NCBI GenBank assembly: GCA_963707145.1
Contig: CAVPOQ010000004.1
Location: forward strand, 434,001 to 498,000
Length of the DNA stretch: 64,000 bases
Direction of reading: 5' to 3'
From: RPQJ01 sp963707145
Lineage (GTDB): Bacteria; Pseudomonadota; Gammaproteobacteria; Steroidobacterales; Steroidobacteraceae
Part shown: positions 40,800-51,060 of the stretch, in pieces
How positions within the stretch are numbered: position 1 is the stretch's first letter
Layout of the letters: every line of letters begins with the position of its first letter
Notes under the pieces: model-generated
What the model saw: only the letters and a program-made list of their open reading frames with translations
Database searches by the model: none
Told to the model about the DNA's origin: nothing
Position numbers and translations under genes: made by a program

Positions 40800-43463
40800 A
40801 TGTTCGAAGCGTCGAAGATCGAGGATGCCGATCCGGACGAGACCCGCGAGTGGCTCGAGTCCATCGACTCGGTGCTGCGCGTGCACGGTGCGGAGCGCGC
40901 GCACTACCTGCTCGAGCGCCTGATCGACTACACGCGCCGTTCCGGGGCCTACCTGCCGTTCCGTCCCAACACTGCCTACGTCAACACGATCTCGACCAAC
41001 CAGGAGCAGGAGTACCCGGGCGACCGCGCCCTCGAGAAGCGCATCAAGGCGTACATCCGCTGGAACGCGATGGCGATGGTGGTGCAGGCCAACCGCCAGA
41101 GCTCCGAGTACGGCGGCCACATCGCGAGCTATGCCTCCGCCGCGACGCTCTACGAGATCGGTTTCAACCACTTCTGGCGTGCGCCGAGCGACCAGCATCC
41201 CGGCGACATGGTGTTCATCCAGGGGCACTCATCGCCCGGTATCTATGCGCGCGCCTTCCTCGAGGGAAGGCTGACCGAGGAGCACCTGCGACGCTTCCGC
41301 GAGGAGGTGGGAGGCGGCGGGCTCTCGTCGTACCCGCATCCGTGGCTGATGCCCGACTTCTGGCAGTTTCCGACGGTGTCGATGGGCCTCGGCCCGATGA
41401 TGGCGATCTACCAGGCGCGTTTCACGCGCTACCTCGAGCACCGCGGCATCGTGCCGCCGAGCGACCGCAAAGTGTGGTGCTTCCTCGGCGACGGCGAGAT
41501 GGACGAGCCGGAATCGCTGGGTGCGATCACCATGCCGGTACGCGAGAAGCTCGACAACCTCGTGTTTGTCGTCAACTGCAACCTGCAGCGGCTCGACGGC
41601 CCGGTGCGCGGCAACGGCAAGATCATCCAGGAACTCGAGGCGGCATTCCTCGGTGCCGGGTGGAACGTCATCAAGCTGCTGTGGGGCTCGCGCTGGGATC
41701 CGCTGCTGGCGCGCGACTCCCGCGGCCTGCTGCGCAAGCTGATGATGGAGTGCGTCGACGGCGAGTACCAGAACTTCAAGGCCAAGGGCGGCGCTTACAC
41801 GCGCGAGCACTTCTTCGGCAAGTACGCCGAGCTCAGGGAGATGGTCGCCAACATGTCGGACGACGACATCTGGCGCCTGAACCGCGGTGGCCACGACCCG
41901 CACAAGGTCTACAACGCCTACCGCGCGGCCGTGGAGCACCGGGGCCAGCCCACCGTGATCCTCGCCAAGACCGTCAAGGGCTACGGCATGGGCAAGGCCG
42001 GCGAAGGTCTCAACATCACGCACCAGCAGAAGAAGCTCGACGACGAGGCGCTCAAGGAGTTCCGCGACCGCTTCAACATCCCGGTATCGGACGCAGACAT
42101 CGCCAGCGTGCCCTACTACCGGCCTGCCGAGGGCAGCGAGGAGCTCGAGTACCTGCGCGAACGTCGCCGGTCGCTGGGCGGCCATCTGCCGCAGCGCCGC
42201 CGACAGGCGCCCAGGCTCGAGGTGCCGGCCCTCGAGGCGTTCGCGCCGCTGCTCGAATCCACGGGCGAGCGCGAGATCTCGACCACCATGGCGCTGGTGC
42301 GGATCCTCTCGATCCTCGTCAAGGACAGGGCCATCGGTCCGCACGTGGTACCGATCGTGCCCGACGAGGCGCGCACCTTCGGCATGGAAGGCATGTTCCG
42401 CCAGATCGGCATCTACTCCTCGATGGGGCAGCTCTACACGCCGCAGGATGCCGACCAGCTGCTCTATTACCGCGAGGACAAGAAGGGCCAGATCCTCGAG
42501 GAGGGCATCAACGAGGGCGGGGCGCTGTGCAGCTGGATCGCCGCGGGCACCGCCTACTCGAACCACGGCGTGGCGATGGTGCCGTTCTACATCTACTACT
42601 CGATGTTCGGGTTCCAGCGCGTCGGCGATTTCATCTGGGCGGGCGGCGACATGCAGTCGCGCGGCTTCCTGATCGGTGGTACGGCGGGCCGCACCACGCT
42701 CGCGGGCGAGGGCCTGCAGCACCAGGACGGGCACAGCCAGCTCGTGGCCACCACCGTGCCGAACTGCATCGCCTACGACCCGGCCTGGGCCTACGAACTC
42801 GCGGTGATCGTGCAGGACGGCCTGCGGCGCATGTACGTGGAGCAGGAGGACGTCTTCTACTACGTCACCTGCATGAACGAGAACTACGTCCATCCCGCCA
42901 TGCCGGCGGGCGCGGAGCAGGGGATCCTCAAGGGCATGTACCTGCTCAGCGAGGGCGGGCGCGGCAAGGTCCGGGTCAACCTGCTGGGCTCCGGCACGAT
43001 CCTGCGCGAGGTGATCGCCGCAGCCGAGCTCCTCGAACGGGAGTTCGGCGTGCCGGCCGACGTGTTCAGCGTGACCAGCTTCTCGGAGCTGCGCCGCGAG
43101 GCGCTCGATGCCGAGCGCTGGAACCTGCTGCACCCGGACGCGCCGCGCCGCGCCCCCTATGTCGAGCAGTGCCTCTCCGGCCGCGTCGGTCCGTTCGTCG
43201 CGGCCACCGACTACATGCGCACGGTGCCCGACCAGGTCCGCCAGTGGGTGCCGGGGCGTTTCCATGTGCTCGGCACCGACGGCTACGGCCGCAGCGACTC
43301 GCGCGTCGCGCTGCGCGGCTTCTTCGAGGTCGATCGCCGCTGGATCGCGCTCGCGGCCCTCAAGACGCTCGCCGACGAGGGCATGCTCGACGTGGCCACG
43401 GTGGCGAGCGCGATCGCGCGCTTCGGCATCGACCCCGACAAGCCCAATCCCGTCACGGTCTGA
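40800..43463 (+). CDS. aceE: Pyruvate dehydrogenase E1 component, homodimeric type
   Basis: An 887-residue thiamine-diphosphate enzyme, the same length as E. coli AceE, that decarboxylates pyruvate and acetylates the lipoyl arm of E2. The cofactor motif begins GDGEMDE (230-236) and continues to VNCNLQRLDGPV. SSYPHPWLMPDFWQFPTVSMG and YYREDKKGQILEEGINEGGA are strongly conserved. It heads the aceE-aceF-lpd operon, with aceF 10 bases on. Confidence 0.98.
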   Translation: MFEASKIEDADPDETREWLESIDSVLRVHGAERAHYLLERLIDYTRRSGAYLPFRPNTAYVNTISTNQEQEYPGDRALEKRIKAYIRWNAMAMVVQANRQSSEYGGHIASYASAATLYEIGFNHFWRAPSDQHPGDMVFIQGHSSPGIYARAFLEGRLTEEHLRRFREEVGGGGLSSYPHPWLMPDFWQFPTVSMGLGPMMAIYQARFTRYLEHRGIVPPSDRKVWCFLGDGEMDEPESLGAITMPVREKLDNLVFVVNCNLQRLDGPVRGNGKIIQELEAAFLGAGWNVIKLLWGSRWDPLLARDSRGLLRKLMMECVDGEYQNFKAKGGAYTREHFFGKYAELREMVANMSDDDIWRLNRGGHDPHKVYNAYRAAVEHRGQPTVILAKTVKGYGMGKAGEGLNITHQQKKLDDEALKEFRDRFNIPVSDADIASVPYYRPAEGSEELEYLRERRRSLGGHLPQRRRQAPRLEVPALEAFAPLLESTGEREISTTMALVRILSILVKDRAIGPHVVPIVPDEARTFGMEGMFRQIGIYSSMGQLYTPQDADQLLYYREDKKGQILEEGINEGGALCSWIAAGTAYSNHGVAMVPFYIYYSMFGFQRVGDFIWAGGDMQSRGFLIGGTAGRTTLAGEGLQHQDGHSQLVATTVPNCIAYDPAWAYELAVIVQDGLRRMYVEQEDVFYYVTCMNENYVHPAMPAGAEQGILKGMYLLSEGGRGKVRVNLLGSGTILREVIAAAELLEREFGVPADVFSVTSFSELRREALDAERWNLLHPDAPRRAPYVEQCLSGRVGPFVAATDYMRTVPDQVRQWVPGRFHVLGTDGYGRSDSRVALRGFFEVDRRWIALAALKTLADEGMLDVATVASAIARFGIDPDKPNPVTV

Positions 43464-43473
43464 CCGCGGCGCC

Positions 43474-44794
43474 ATGGCCAGCCTGATCGAAATCCGCGTC
43501 CCCGACATCGGCGACTTCAAGGACGTCGAGATCATCGAGGTCGCGGTGGCGCCAGGCGACACGGTCGCCGTGGACGCGACGCTGATCACGCTCGAGACCG
43601 AGAAGGCGACCATGGACGTGCCGTCGACCGTGGCCGGCGTGGTGCGCGAACTGCGGGTGAGCCGCGGCGGTCGCGTGTCGCAGGGGGATCTGATCGCGCT
43701 GGTCGAGGCGGCCGCGGCCGCTGGGGTGCCGTCGCAGGCCGCTGCGCCGTCGCGGCGCCGCCGGCCGCGCCCGCGCCCGCTGCAGCGCCAGCCGCGGCTG
43801 CGCCGGTTGCGCCGCAGGCGGTGCCCGCGCCGGCGCCGACGCCCGCAATGGCTGGTCCGGCGGTCCACCCGGAAGAGCCCGGGTTTTCGCGGTCCCACGC
43901 CAGTCCCTCCATCCGGCGCTTCGCGCGCGAGCTGGGCGTGGACCTCGCCGGGGTGGCGGGCAGCGGCGCGAAGGGACGCATCACCGAGCAGGACGTGAAG
44001 GCGCACGTCAAGCGCCTGCTCACCGCGCCCGCCGCTGCTGCCGCCGGCACGGCCCTGCCGCGGGTGCCGACCGTGGATTTCGCGGCCTTCGGGCCGGTCG
44101 AGCGCGTGCCGCTCACGCGCATCCAGAAGATCTCGGGGCCGCGCCTGCACGCGAGCTGGGTGAACATCCCGCACGTCACCCAGTTCGACGAGGCGGACAT
44201 CACCGCGATGGAGGCGGCGCGCGTGCGCCTCAAGGACGAGGCGGCCGGGCGCGGCATCAAGCTCACGCCACTCGTCTTCGTGATGCGCGCCTGCGTGCAG
44301 GCGCTGCGGCCTTCCCGCACTTCGGCGCCTCGCTCGACACCGAGGCGGGCGAACTGGTGATGAAGAAGTACCTGCACGTGGGCTTCGCGGCGGACACGCC
44401 CGGCGGGCTGGTGGTGCCGGTCGTGCGCGACGCCGACCGCAAGGACGTGTTCGAACTCGCCCGCGAGCTCGCCGCGCTCAGCGAGAAGGCGCGTGCGGGC
44501 AAGCTCGCGGCTGCGGAGATGCAGGGCGGCTGCTTCACGATCTCGAGCCTCGGCGGCATCGGCGGCACGGCTTTCACGCCGATCATCAATGCGCCGGAGG
44601 TCGCAATCCTCGGGGTCTCGCGCGCCACGCAGCGGCCGGTGTACGAGAATGGCGCCTGGGTGCCGCGCCTGATGCTGCCCCTGTCGCTGTCCTACGATCA
44701 CCGCGTGATCGACGGCGCCGACGCGGTGCGCTTCACGGGCTTCCTCGCGCGGGCGCTGGCCGACGTGCAGGGACTGCTGCAGGCGATCCCCTGA
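43474..44794 (+). CDS. aceF: Dihydrolipoamide acetyltransferase (PDH E2), two frameshifts
   Basis: The E2 core of pyruvate dehydrogenase, transferring acetyl from lipoate to CoA. One N-terminal lipoyl domain (TLETEKATMDVPS; lipoyl Lys in ETEKA) is in the first frame. An Ala/Pro linker follows, then the E1/E3-binding domain (SPSIRRFARELGVDLAGVAGSG) in a second frame, and the catalytic domain ending in DHRVIDGADAVRF (His and Asp of HxxxDG) in a third. A missing G near 43749 and another near 44309 explain both shifts. Corrected length is about 440 residues, with a single lipoyl domain against three in E. coli. Confidence 0.9.
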
Positions 44795-44824
44795 GGGGAA
44801 CGCCGCGACACGGAGTGACGACGC

Positions 44825-46715
44825 TTGTCCGGACCGACTGAGCCCAACGCCGACGAGACCGTGCTGCGCATTCCCGATCTCGGCGGGACGCAGGACGTGA
44901 CCGTGCTCGAGGTGCTGGTGAAACCCGGCGATCGGGTCGAGGCCGACACGCCGCTCGCCACGCTCGAGAGCGACAAGGCGACCATGGACGTGCCCTCCAG
45001 CGCGGCCGGCGTCATCGCGCGCGTGCTGCTGAAGCGTGGCGACAAGGTCGCCGCCGGCAGCGACATCGCGACGCTGGTCGGCGCGTTGGCCGGCGCGCCG
45101 GAAGCACCGTCCATGGAGGAGACGCAGCCGCGTGCTGCCCTGCGCGCCACGGAACCCTACGGCGGCGAGCCCTATCTCGACACGGTGCCGCTGCTGCCGA
45201 TGTCGGCGACGGCCGCGGTCCCGCCGCGCGCGGCGCCTGCTGCCGCTGCCCCATCCGCCGCGTCCGGCCGCGGTGGCATCGGCGCCGCGCGATCGTCACG
45301 ACTTCGACCTGGTCGTGCTCGGCGCCGGGCCCGGCGGATACACGGCCGCGTTCCGCGCGGCGGATCTCGGCCTCTCCGTCGCGCTCCTCGAGCGCGGCCC
45401 GACGCTCGGCGGCGTGTGCCTGAACGTGGGCTGCATTCCGTCCAAGGCATTGCTGCATGCGGCGCGCGTGATCGAGGACGCCCAGGCGATGGCGGAGCAC
45501 GGCGTCCGCTTCGGCGCGCCGCAGGTGGACGCGAGCCGGCTGCGTGACTGGAAGGACTCGGTCGTCGCACGGCTCACCGGCGGGCTCGATTCGCTGGCCC
45601 GCCAGCGCAAGGTGACGGTGATCCACGGCGTGGCGCGCTTCGCCTCGCCGCACGAGTTCCAGGTCGAGGAGGGCAGTTCGACGCGCCGCGTGAGCTTCGC
45701 CCAGTGCGTCATCGCCGCGGGATCGGAGTCCGTGAGGCTGCCGGGCTTCCCCGACGACCCGCGCGTCATCGACTCCACCGGCGCGCTCGAACTCGACCTG
45801 CCCGCGAGCCTGCTGGTGGTGGGTGGCGGCATAATCGGCCTCGAGATGGCCACCGTGTACGCGGCGCTCGGCGTCAAGGTGAGCGTCGTCGAACTCACCT
45901 CCGGGCTCATGCCCGGCTGCGACCGCGACCTCGTGCGGCCGCTCGAGAAGCGCATCACCGCCCGCTACGAGCGCATCCTGCTCGGCACGCGCGTCAGCGG
46001 CGTGGAGCCGGTTGCAGACGGACTGCGGGTCAGCTTCGAGGGCGCGCGTGCGCCCGAGCCGCAGGTCTACGGCAAGGTGCTGCTCGCGGTCGGGCGCGCA
46101 CCCAACGGCCGGCGCATCGCCGCCGAGGCCGCCGGCGTGCACGTTGACGAGCGCGGCTACATCCCGGTCGACCGGCAGATGCGCACCAACGTGCCGCACA
46201 TCTACGCCATCGGCGACGTGGCCGGCCAGCCCATGCTGGCGCACAAGGCCACGCACGAGGGCAAGGTCGCTGCAGAGGCCGCCGCTGGTCTGAAGAGCTT
46301 TTTCGACGCCCGCGTGATCCCTTCGGTGGCCTACACAGATCCCGAGGTCGCCTGGGTCGGGCTCACCGAGACCGACGCCAAGGCGAGCGGGATGGCCTAC
46401 GAGAAGGCCTCGTTCCCGTGGGCCGCCAGCGGTCGCTCGCTGGCGCTCGGCCGCGACGAGGGAATCACCAAGCTGCTGTTCGACCCGCAGTCGCATCGGG
46501 TGCTCGGCGGCGGCATCGTCGGCAGCAATGCCGGCGACCTGATCGCCGAGGTCGCACTTGCCATCGAGATGGGCGCGGACGCCGCGGATCTCGCGCTGAC
46601 CATCCATCCGCACCCGACGCTGTCGGAGACTGTGGCCTTCGCGGCGGAAGCCTTCGAGGGCACGCTCACCGACCTGTACCTGCCGAAGCGCAAGGGGGCG
46701 GGGAGGAGCCCTTAG
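44825..46715 (+). CDS. lpd: Dihydrolipoyl dehydrogenase (PDH E3) with N-terminal lipoyl domain, one frameshift
   Basis: A fusion of a lipoyl domain (residues 1-~90; TLESDKATMDVPS) with a flavoprotein disulfide reductase. The FAD motif is VVLGAGPGGYTAAFRA, the redox disulfide GGVCLNVGCIPSKAL, and the catalytic His lies in IHPHPTLSE. The break lies in the Ala/Pro linker between about 45240 and 45290, where one surplus base shifts the frame; corrected length is about 629 residues. A second lipoyl domain on E3, as in Neisseria and Ralstonia PDH, may make up for the single domain on E2. TTG start at 44825. Confidence 0.9.
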
Positions 46716-46717
46716 CC

Positions 46718-47551
46718 GTGGGCCCGGGCCTGACGCGCGCGCTGCGACTGCTCGGGCTGCTCGAGACGGGCCGGCGCGTCGAGCTCGGCCGCCGCATGCG
46801 CGAGCCGCGGGCGCTGCCCGACGCGGTGATCCTGGGCGCCCAGAAATGCGGCACGAGTTCCCTGCATCACTATCTCGTGCAGCACCCGCAGGTGATCGCG
46901 CCGCTGCGCAAGGAAGTGCACTACTTCGACCTGAACCATGGCCGTGGCGAGGCGTGGTACCGCGCGCACTTCGGACGGACCGGCGAGCCGGGGCTCAACC
47001 TCGACAGCAGTCCGTACTACCTGTTCCACCCCGCCGTGCCCGCGCGCCTGCATGCGCTGCTGCCACGGGCGCGGCTGATCGTGCTGCTGCGCGACCCGGT
47101 ACGTCGCGCCTACTCCCACTACTGGCACGAGCGCGACAAGGGCCGCGAGACGCTCGGGTTCGAGCAGGCGATCGCGGCGGAACCCGACCGCCTCGGAACC
47201 TGCGACGCCGCGCTGGCGAACGGCACACTGGAGGCGAGCCCTGCGCACCAGCACTTCAGCTACCTCGCGCGCGGGCGCTACGCCGAGCAGCTCGAGCGCT
47301 GGTTTGCGGTGTTCCCTCGCGAACAGTTCCTCGTGCTGCGCTTCGAGGAACTCGCGCGTGAGCCGCTGTCCGTTCTGAACCGCACGCTGTCTTTTCTGGG
47401 CCTGCCGCCGGCCGGGTCGGTGAGCCTCGAGGCGCGCAACACGCGCCGCTATCCGCCGCTGCCGGAGGCCACCGGCGCGCGGCTGCGCGACTACTTCGAG
47501 CCGCACGAGCGCCGCCTCGAGGCACTGCTCGGCGGGCCGACGGGCTGGTGA
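46718..47551 (+). CDS. PAPS-dependent sulfotransferase family protein
   Basis: A 277-residue sulfotransferase. The 5'-phosphosulfate loop is GAQKCGTSSL (40-49), the 3'-phosphate region LIVLLRDPVRRAYSHYWH (120-137). EVHYFDLN and the C-terminal EARNTRRYPPLP fit the heparan/NodH-like branch. It would sulfate a carbohydrate or lipid acceptor; the acceptor is unknown. GTG start at 46718 with GGAGG upstream. It directly follows lpd but is unrelated to PDH, and it is the last plus-strand gene before the lower-GC export operon. Confidence 0.85.
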   Translation: MGPGLTRALRLLGLLETGRRVELGRRMREPRALPDAVILGAQKCGTSSLHHYLVQHPQVIAPLRKEVHYFDLNHGRGEAWYRAHFGRTGEPGLNLDSSPYYLFHPAVPARLHALLPRARLIVLLRDPVRRAYSHYWHERDKGRETLGFEQAIAAEPDRLGTCDAALANGTLEASPAHQHFSYLARGRYAEQLERWFAVFPREQFLVLRFEELAREPLSVLNRTLSFLGLPPAGSVSLEARNTRRYPPLPEATGARLRDYFEPHERRLEALLGGPTGW

Positions 47552-47560
47552 AGATGCCCG

Positions 47561-47736
47561 GCACGACACCGTAGTCGTTTTCGGCGTCGGCGTACGAGCT
47601 GATTCGCGACCGCCAGGCCTTCGAGCCGCGTGTGCAGGCCTGCGTTGTCGGACAGTCCGCCATCGTCCGAATGCAGGTCGCGGTGCGCCACGCCATCCTG
47701 CAGCGGGGCCAGCGCGTTCGCGCAGACTTGGCGTCG
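47561..47736 (-). pseudogene. Degenerate coding remnant, possibly patatin-like
   Basis: Between the sulfotransferase and the export operon the minus strand reads a short block with DDGGLSDNAGL, which recalls the DGG motif of patatin-like lipases. A second block, YADAENDYGVVPG, follows in a different frame. There is no start or complete domain. It could be the tail of a lost gene at the edge of an insertion; the family call is tentative. Confidence 0.25.
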
Positions 47737-48888
47737 CTATTCGGTCGCCTCCCGCCGACGCATGCGCACCGTCCACCACGCCGCCCCGCCGTAGAGCAGC
47801 AGCAAGGCCGTCATGTTCAGGAACTCCGGACGGATCTCGCTCCACGTCGCGCCCATCTGGTTCAGCTTGACGAACCCGAAGATGCCCGGCGTGGTCGGGA
47901 CCAGCATGGCCAGCGCGTTGATCGGCACCGGCATGGCTTCGCGCGGAAACACGATCCCGCCGATGAACAGGAACGGCACGGACGTGGCCAGCAGCACCTG
48001 GAATGCGCGCTCGCGGTCCGCGAACCATGCGCCCAGTGCGATGCCGAGGCTGGCAACGGTCAGCGCCGTCAACGCCGCAAACGCGACCGCGCCGGAAAGG
48101 TTGCCACCGCGCGGGTAGTCCTGGAACCAGAACGCGAAGCCGATGAAGTAGAGCAGGGCCAGAAACACGAACAAGGCAAAGCCGGCGATGGTGCCGAGCA
48201 GCGCGCCCGGCCCAACCGCCTGCGAGCCGAACAGCGCGCCGCTCCGCCCTTCGAGCCAGGTGCCGACGAGTGCGGCGATGGCCATCAGCATCACCTGCTG
48301 GACGATCAGGATGCTCACCGCCGCGACCACGTAGCTGCCGTAGCCGCGAGCCAGGTTGTACAGCGGCTGGTCGATGAACGCCGGACCGGCGCGTGCCGAT
48401 TGCAGCAGGGCGGCGGCCGGAGCGCCCTGGCGGGCCAGGCGCGCACCGGTGACTTCGCCCGCCACGCCCTGCACCACCGCGGCGACGCTGCCGAGGACGG
48501 CCTTGTCCTGAACCGGATAGGCGCCCGTGCCGAATACGGTGACGGCGGTCGGCGTGCCGCGCGTCGCGTCGCGGGAGAAGCCTGTGGGCACGACCACGAT
48601 TCCGGCAATCCGCCCGCTGGCCAGCGCGCCACTCGCCTCGTCGATGGCCGATGCGCTGCCGCCGATGCGTACGGTGGCGACCGCGGACAACCGTGACACG
48701 ATGTCGCGCGACATCGGGCTGGCGTCGAGGTCGACCACGACCAGCGGCACGTGGCGCGCCGACTGCGTCGCGTACGGCAGCGGATAGAAGAACGAGTAGA
48801 TCGGGACGGCGGCCACGAACATGATCACGAGTCCGCGGTCGCGCAGCGCGGCGACGACCGTGGTCACCGCCGCCTGCCACGGCGTCAT
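47737..48888 (-). CDS. ABC-2 type export permease (second of pair)
   Basis: A 383-residue membrane protein of the ABC-2 (YhhJ/YbhR) family. One N-terminal hydrophobic helix (about 20-35) is followed by a large periplasmic region (DLDASPMSRDIV to ARGYGSY, about 50-190) and five C-terminal helices, e.g. FLFIGGIVFPREAMP, the usual ABC-2 motif. The start at 48888 overlaps the preceding permease stop by four bases. It is the last gene of tolC-hlyD-permease-permease. No ATPase is encoded. Confidence 0.88.
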   Translation of the reverse strand: MTPWQAAVTTVVAALRDRGLVIMFVAAVPIYSFFYPLPYATQSARHVPLVVVDLDASPMSRDIVSRLSAVATVRIGGSASAIDEASGALASGRIAGIVVVPTGFSRDATRGTPTAVTVFGTGAYPVQDKAVLGSVAAVVQGVAGEVTGARLARQGAPAAALLQSARAGPAFIDQPLYNLARGYGSYVVAAVSILIVQQVMLMAIAALVGTWLEGRSGALFGSQAVGPGALLGTIAGFALFVFLALLYFIGFAFWFQDYPRGGNLSGAVAFAALTALTVASLGIALGAWFADRERAFQVLLATSVPFLFIGGIVFPREAMPVPINALAMLVPTTPGIFGFVKLNQMGATWSEIRPEFLNMTALLLLYGGAAWWTVRMRRREATE

Positions 48889-50060
48889 CGGGCGCCCCAG
48901 CGGGCCGGTTGGCGCACCGCACGGCCGAGCAGCGGCAGGCCGACCAGCAGCGGCACGGCAATGAATGCCAGCAGCGGTACCATGCCCTGCGCCCAAGCGC
49001 CGGCACTGGCGCCACCCAGCCATTGGCCCTGCTGCACGGGCAGGTAGTGGGTATAGGGCAGCAGGCCGCCCCACCACTGCGCGACCTCGCCCATCGCGGC
49101 GCGCGGATACGAGAAGCCGCTGAAGGCCAGGCCGGTCGCGACGTAGAAGCCGGTCAGGCTCAATGCCCGGCGCAGGTTGATCGTGAGGCCGACCAGCATG
49201 ATCGCGATCGCAATCGAGACGATCATCAGCACCGTGATCGCCACCATCCACAGCACCAGGCTGCCGGCCGGCGGCCAGCCGCGCCAGCCGGCGAACGTAC
49301 TCACGGTGGCGGCGGACAGCAGCAGGTAGGTCAGCCCCAACGGCGCGAGCTTGCCGAGCAGGGCGCGCGGCAGGCTGCCACCTGCGCTGGCCAGCCAGGC
49401 ATCGACGGTGCGGTCACGGAACTCGCGGCCGAGCGCCGAGACGGCGGCGATGACGCAGAACAGGTGCAGCACTGCGGGCAGCAGCATGCCCGCGAAGTAG
49501 GCTTCGTAGGACAGGCTGGGGTTGAACAGCGTCCGCAGGTCGGCCTGGACGCCGTCGAGACGCACGGCAGCCTGCGCGAGGCCACCACCGAAGCGGGCCT
49601 CGCTGGCGATCAGACGCTCGACCGCCATCGAGGTCACGGCCGCGCGAACGTCGCCGCCAATGATGCCGGCGACGAGCGAGAACTGTGCGTTGTCATACAG
49701 CACGACCGGCTGCGGGGCGTTGCGCAGGCGGTCGCGCTCCCAGTGCGCCGGAATGTGCACGATGCCGTAGACGGTCCCGCTACGCACCACCGACCGTGCG
49801 GCCTCGAGGCTGGGTGGTTGCACCGTCACCGCGAGCCCGCGCATGGCAGCCATGCGGCGAGTCAGCTCGCGCGAGCCGCTGCTGTGGTCCTGGTCGACGA
49901 CGGCGATCGGCAGGCCCGTCGGAATTCCGCTGGAGAACATCCACAGCAGCAGCGCCAGCGACGCGGCCGGGAACCACACCAGCAGCGCCAGGTCCCACGG
50001 TTGTCGGCCGAGGTAGTGAAGCTCGCGCGCCGTCGCTCCGCGCAGGCCGGCCGTAGCCAT
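48885..50060 (-). CDS. ABC-2 type export permease (first of pair)
   Basis: A 391-residue ABC-2 permease. N-terminal helix LALLVWFPAASLALLLWMFSSG (about 24-45), a periplasmic part with VVDQDHSSGSRELTRR, then about five helices with AFSGFSYPRAAMGEVAQW. It resembles the YbhS/YhhJ proteins that form a heterodimer for drug or bile-salt efflux with a HlyD-type adaptor. ATG at 50060, two bases after hlyD. Confidence 0.88.
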   Translation of the reverse strand: MATAGLRGATARELHYLGRQPWDLALLVWFPAASLALLLWMFSSGIPTGLPIAVVDQDHSSGSRELTRRMAAMRGLAVTVQPPSLEAARSVVRSGTVYGIVHIPAHWERDRLRNAPQPVVLYDNAQFSLVAGIIGGDVRAAVTSMAVERLIASEARFGGGLAQAAVRLDGVQADLRTLFNPSLSYEAYFAGMLLPAVLHLFCVIAAVSALGREFRDRTVDAWLASAGGSLPRALLGKLAPLGLTYLLLSAATVSTFAGWRGWPPAGSLVLWMVAITVLMIVSIAIAIMLVGLTINLRRALSLTGFYVATGLAFSGFSYPRAAMGEVAQWWGGLLPYTHYLPVQQGQWLGGASAGAWAQGMVPLLAFIAVPLLVGLPLLGRAVRQPARWGAR

Positions 50061-50062
50061 CG

Positions 50063-51058
50063 TCAGCGCGGTGCGACCAGCACCGACATGCCTGGTCGCA
50101 GGCCTTCGACGGACGCCTGCGGCCGGGCCCGAACCTCAAAGGTGCGCACGTCGTAGCCGCTCGACTGGCGGGTGGCGCGCCACGTGGCGTAGTCACCACG
50201 CGGGCTGATGGTGTCGATCAGGAAGCGAACCTGCCTGTTGCCCAGCGCGGGCACCGTGCCGTCGAGCGGGGCGCCGATCCTGATGCCGGCGAAATCGTCC
50301 TCGCGGATGTTGAAGACGACCCAGATGTCGGTCAGGTCAACCAGGGTCAGGATCGGAAAGCCCGCGCTGGCCAGCTCGCCCGGATGCAGCACGACCCTGT
50401 CGACCTCGGCCGCGAGCGGCGATCTCAGGACCAGCTCGAGCGCTGCCGCATCCACTTCCGCGACGCCGCCCGCAGCCTGCCGTGCGGCCGCGCCGGCGGC
50501 CTGCTTTTCCTGCGGGCGCGAGCCGATGAGCGCCGTGTCGTATTGGGCCCTTGCGGCGCGGGCAGTCTCCAGCGCGGCCGCGTAATTCGCCTGTGCTTCG
50601 TCGTTGCGCTGCTGCGAAACGAGACCTTCCTCGTAGAGCGCGTTCAGGCGTCGATAGGTCTTGTCGGCCAGCTCGGCGCCTGCGGTGGCCTTGTTCCACA
50701 TCGCCTTGGCGGCCCGGACATCCTCGGGCCGTGCACCGATGTCGATCAGATCGCGTCTCGCATCCGCTGCGGCCTGCGCAGCGCCGGCCTGCGCGAGTCT
50801 GGCGCGAACTTCCGGACTGTCGAGCGTGACGAGCACCGCGCCGGCCGTCACGGCCTGGCCCTCGCGGACGGTCAGGGTCGCGATGCGGGCCGAAATCTTC
50901 GGCGCGACGTTGATTGTTCGCGCCTCGACCTGGCCCTGCAGCGGCACCGGGGCCGGATGGTAGGCCAGCCACAGGCCCCAGCCGATGAAGGCCAGCACGC
51001 CGAGCAGCATCAGCACGCCTGCAATGCGGGCGGGGGTGTATCTGCGGTTGGACTTCAT
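50063..51058 (-). CDS. HlyD-family periplasmic adaptor protein
   Basis: A 331-residue membrane-fusion protein. A single N-terminal anchor helix (about 11-32) is followed by a biotinyl-lipoyl-like hairpin half (EARTINVAPKISARIATLTVREGQ), a coiled coil (about 85-190) and the second half with LRSPLAAEVDRVVLHPGE and a beta-barrel domain. It would bridge the inner-membrane permeases to the outer-membrane channel encoded just upstream. ATG at 51058, two bases after the tolC-like stop codon. Confidence 0.9.
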   Translation of the reverse strand: MKSNRRYTPARIAGVLMLLGVLAFIGWGLWLAYHPAPVPLQGQVEARTINVAPKISARIATLTVREGQAVTAGAVLVTLDSPEVRARLAQAGAAQAAADARRDLIDIGARPEDVRAAKAMWNKATAGAELADKTYRRLNALYEEGLVSQQRNDEAQANYAAALETARAARAQYDTALIGSRPQEKQAAGAAARQAAGGVAEVDAAALELVLRSPLAAEVDRVVLHPGELASAGFPILTLVDLTDIWVVFNIREDDFAGIRIGAPLDGTVPALGNRQVRFLIDTISPRGDYATWRATRQSSGYDVRTFEVRARPQASVEGLRPGMSVLVAPR

Positions 51059-51060
51059 GG

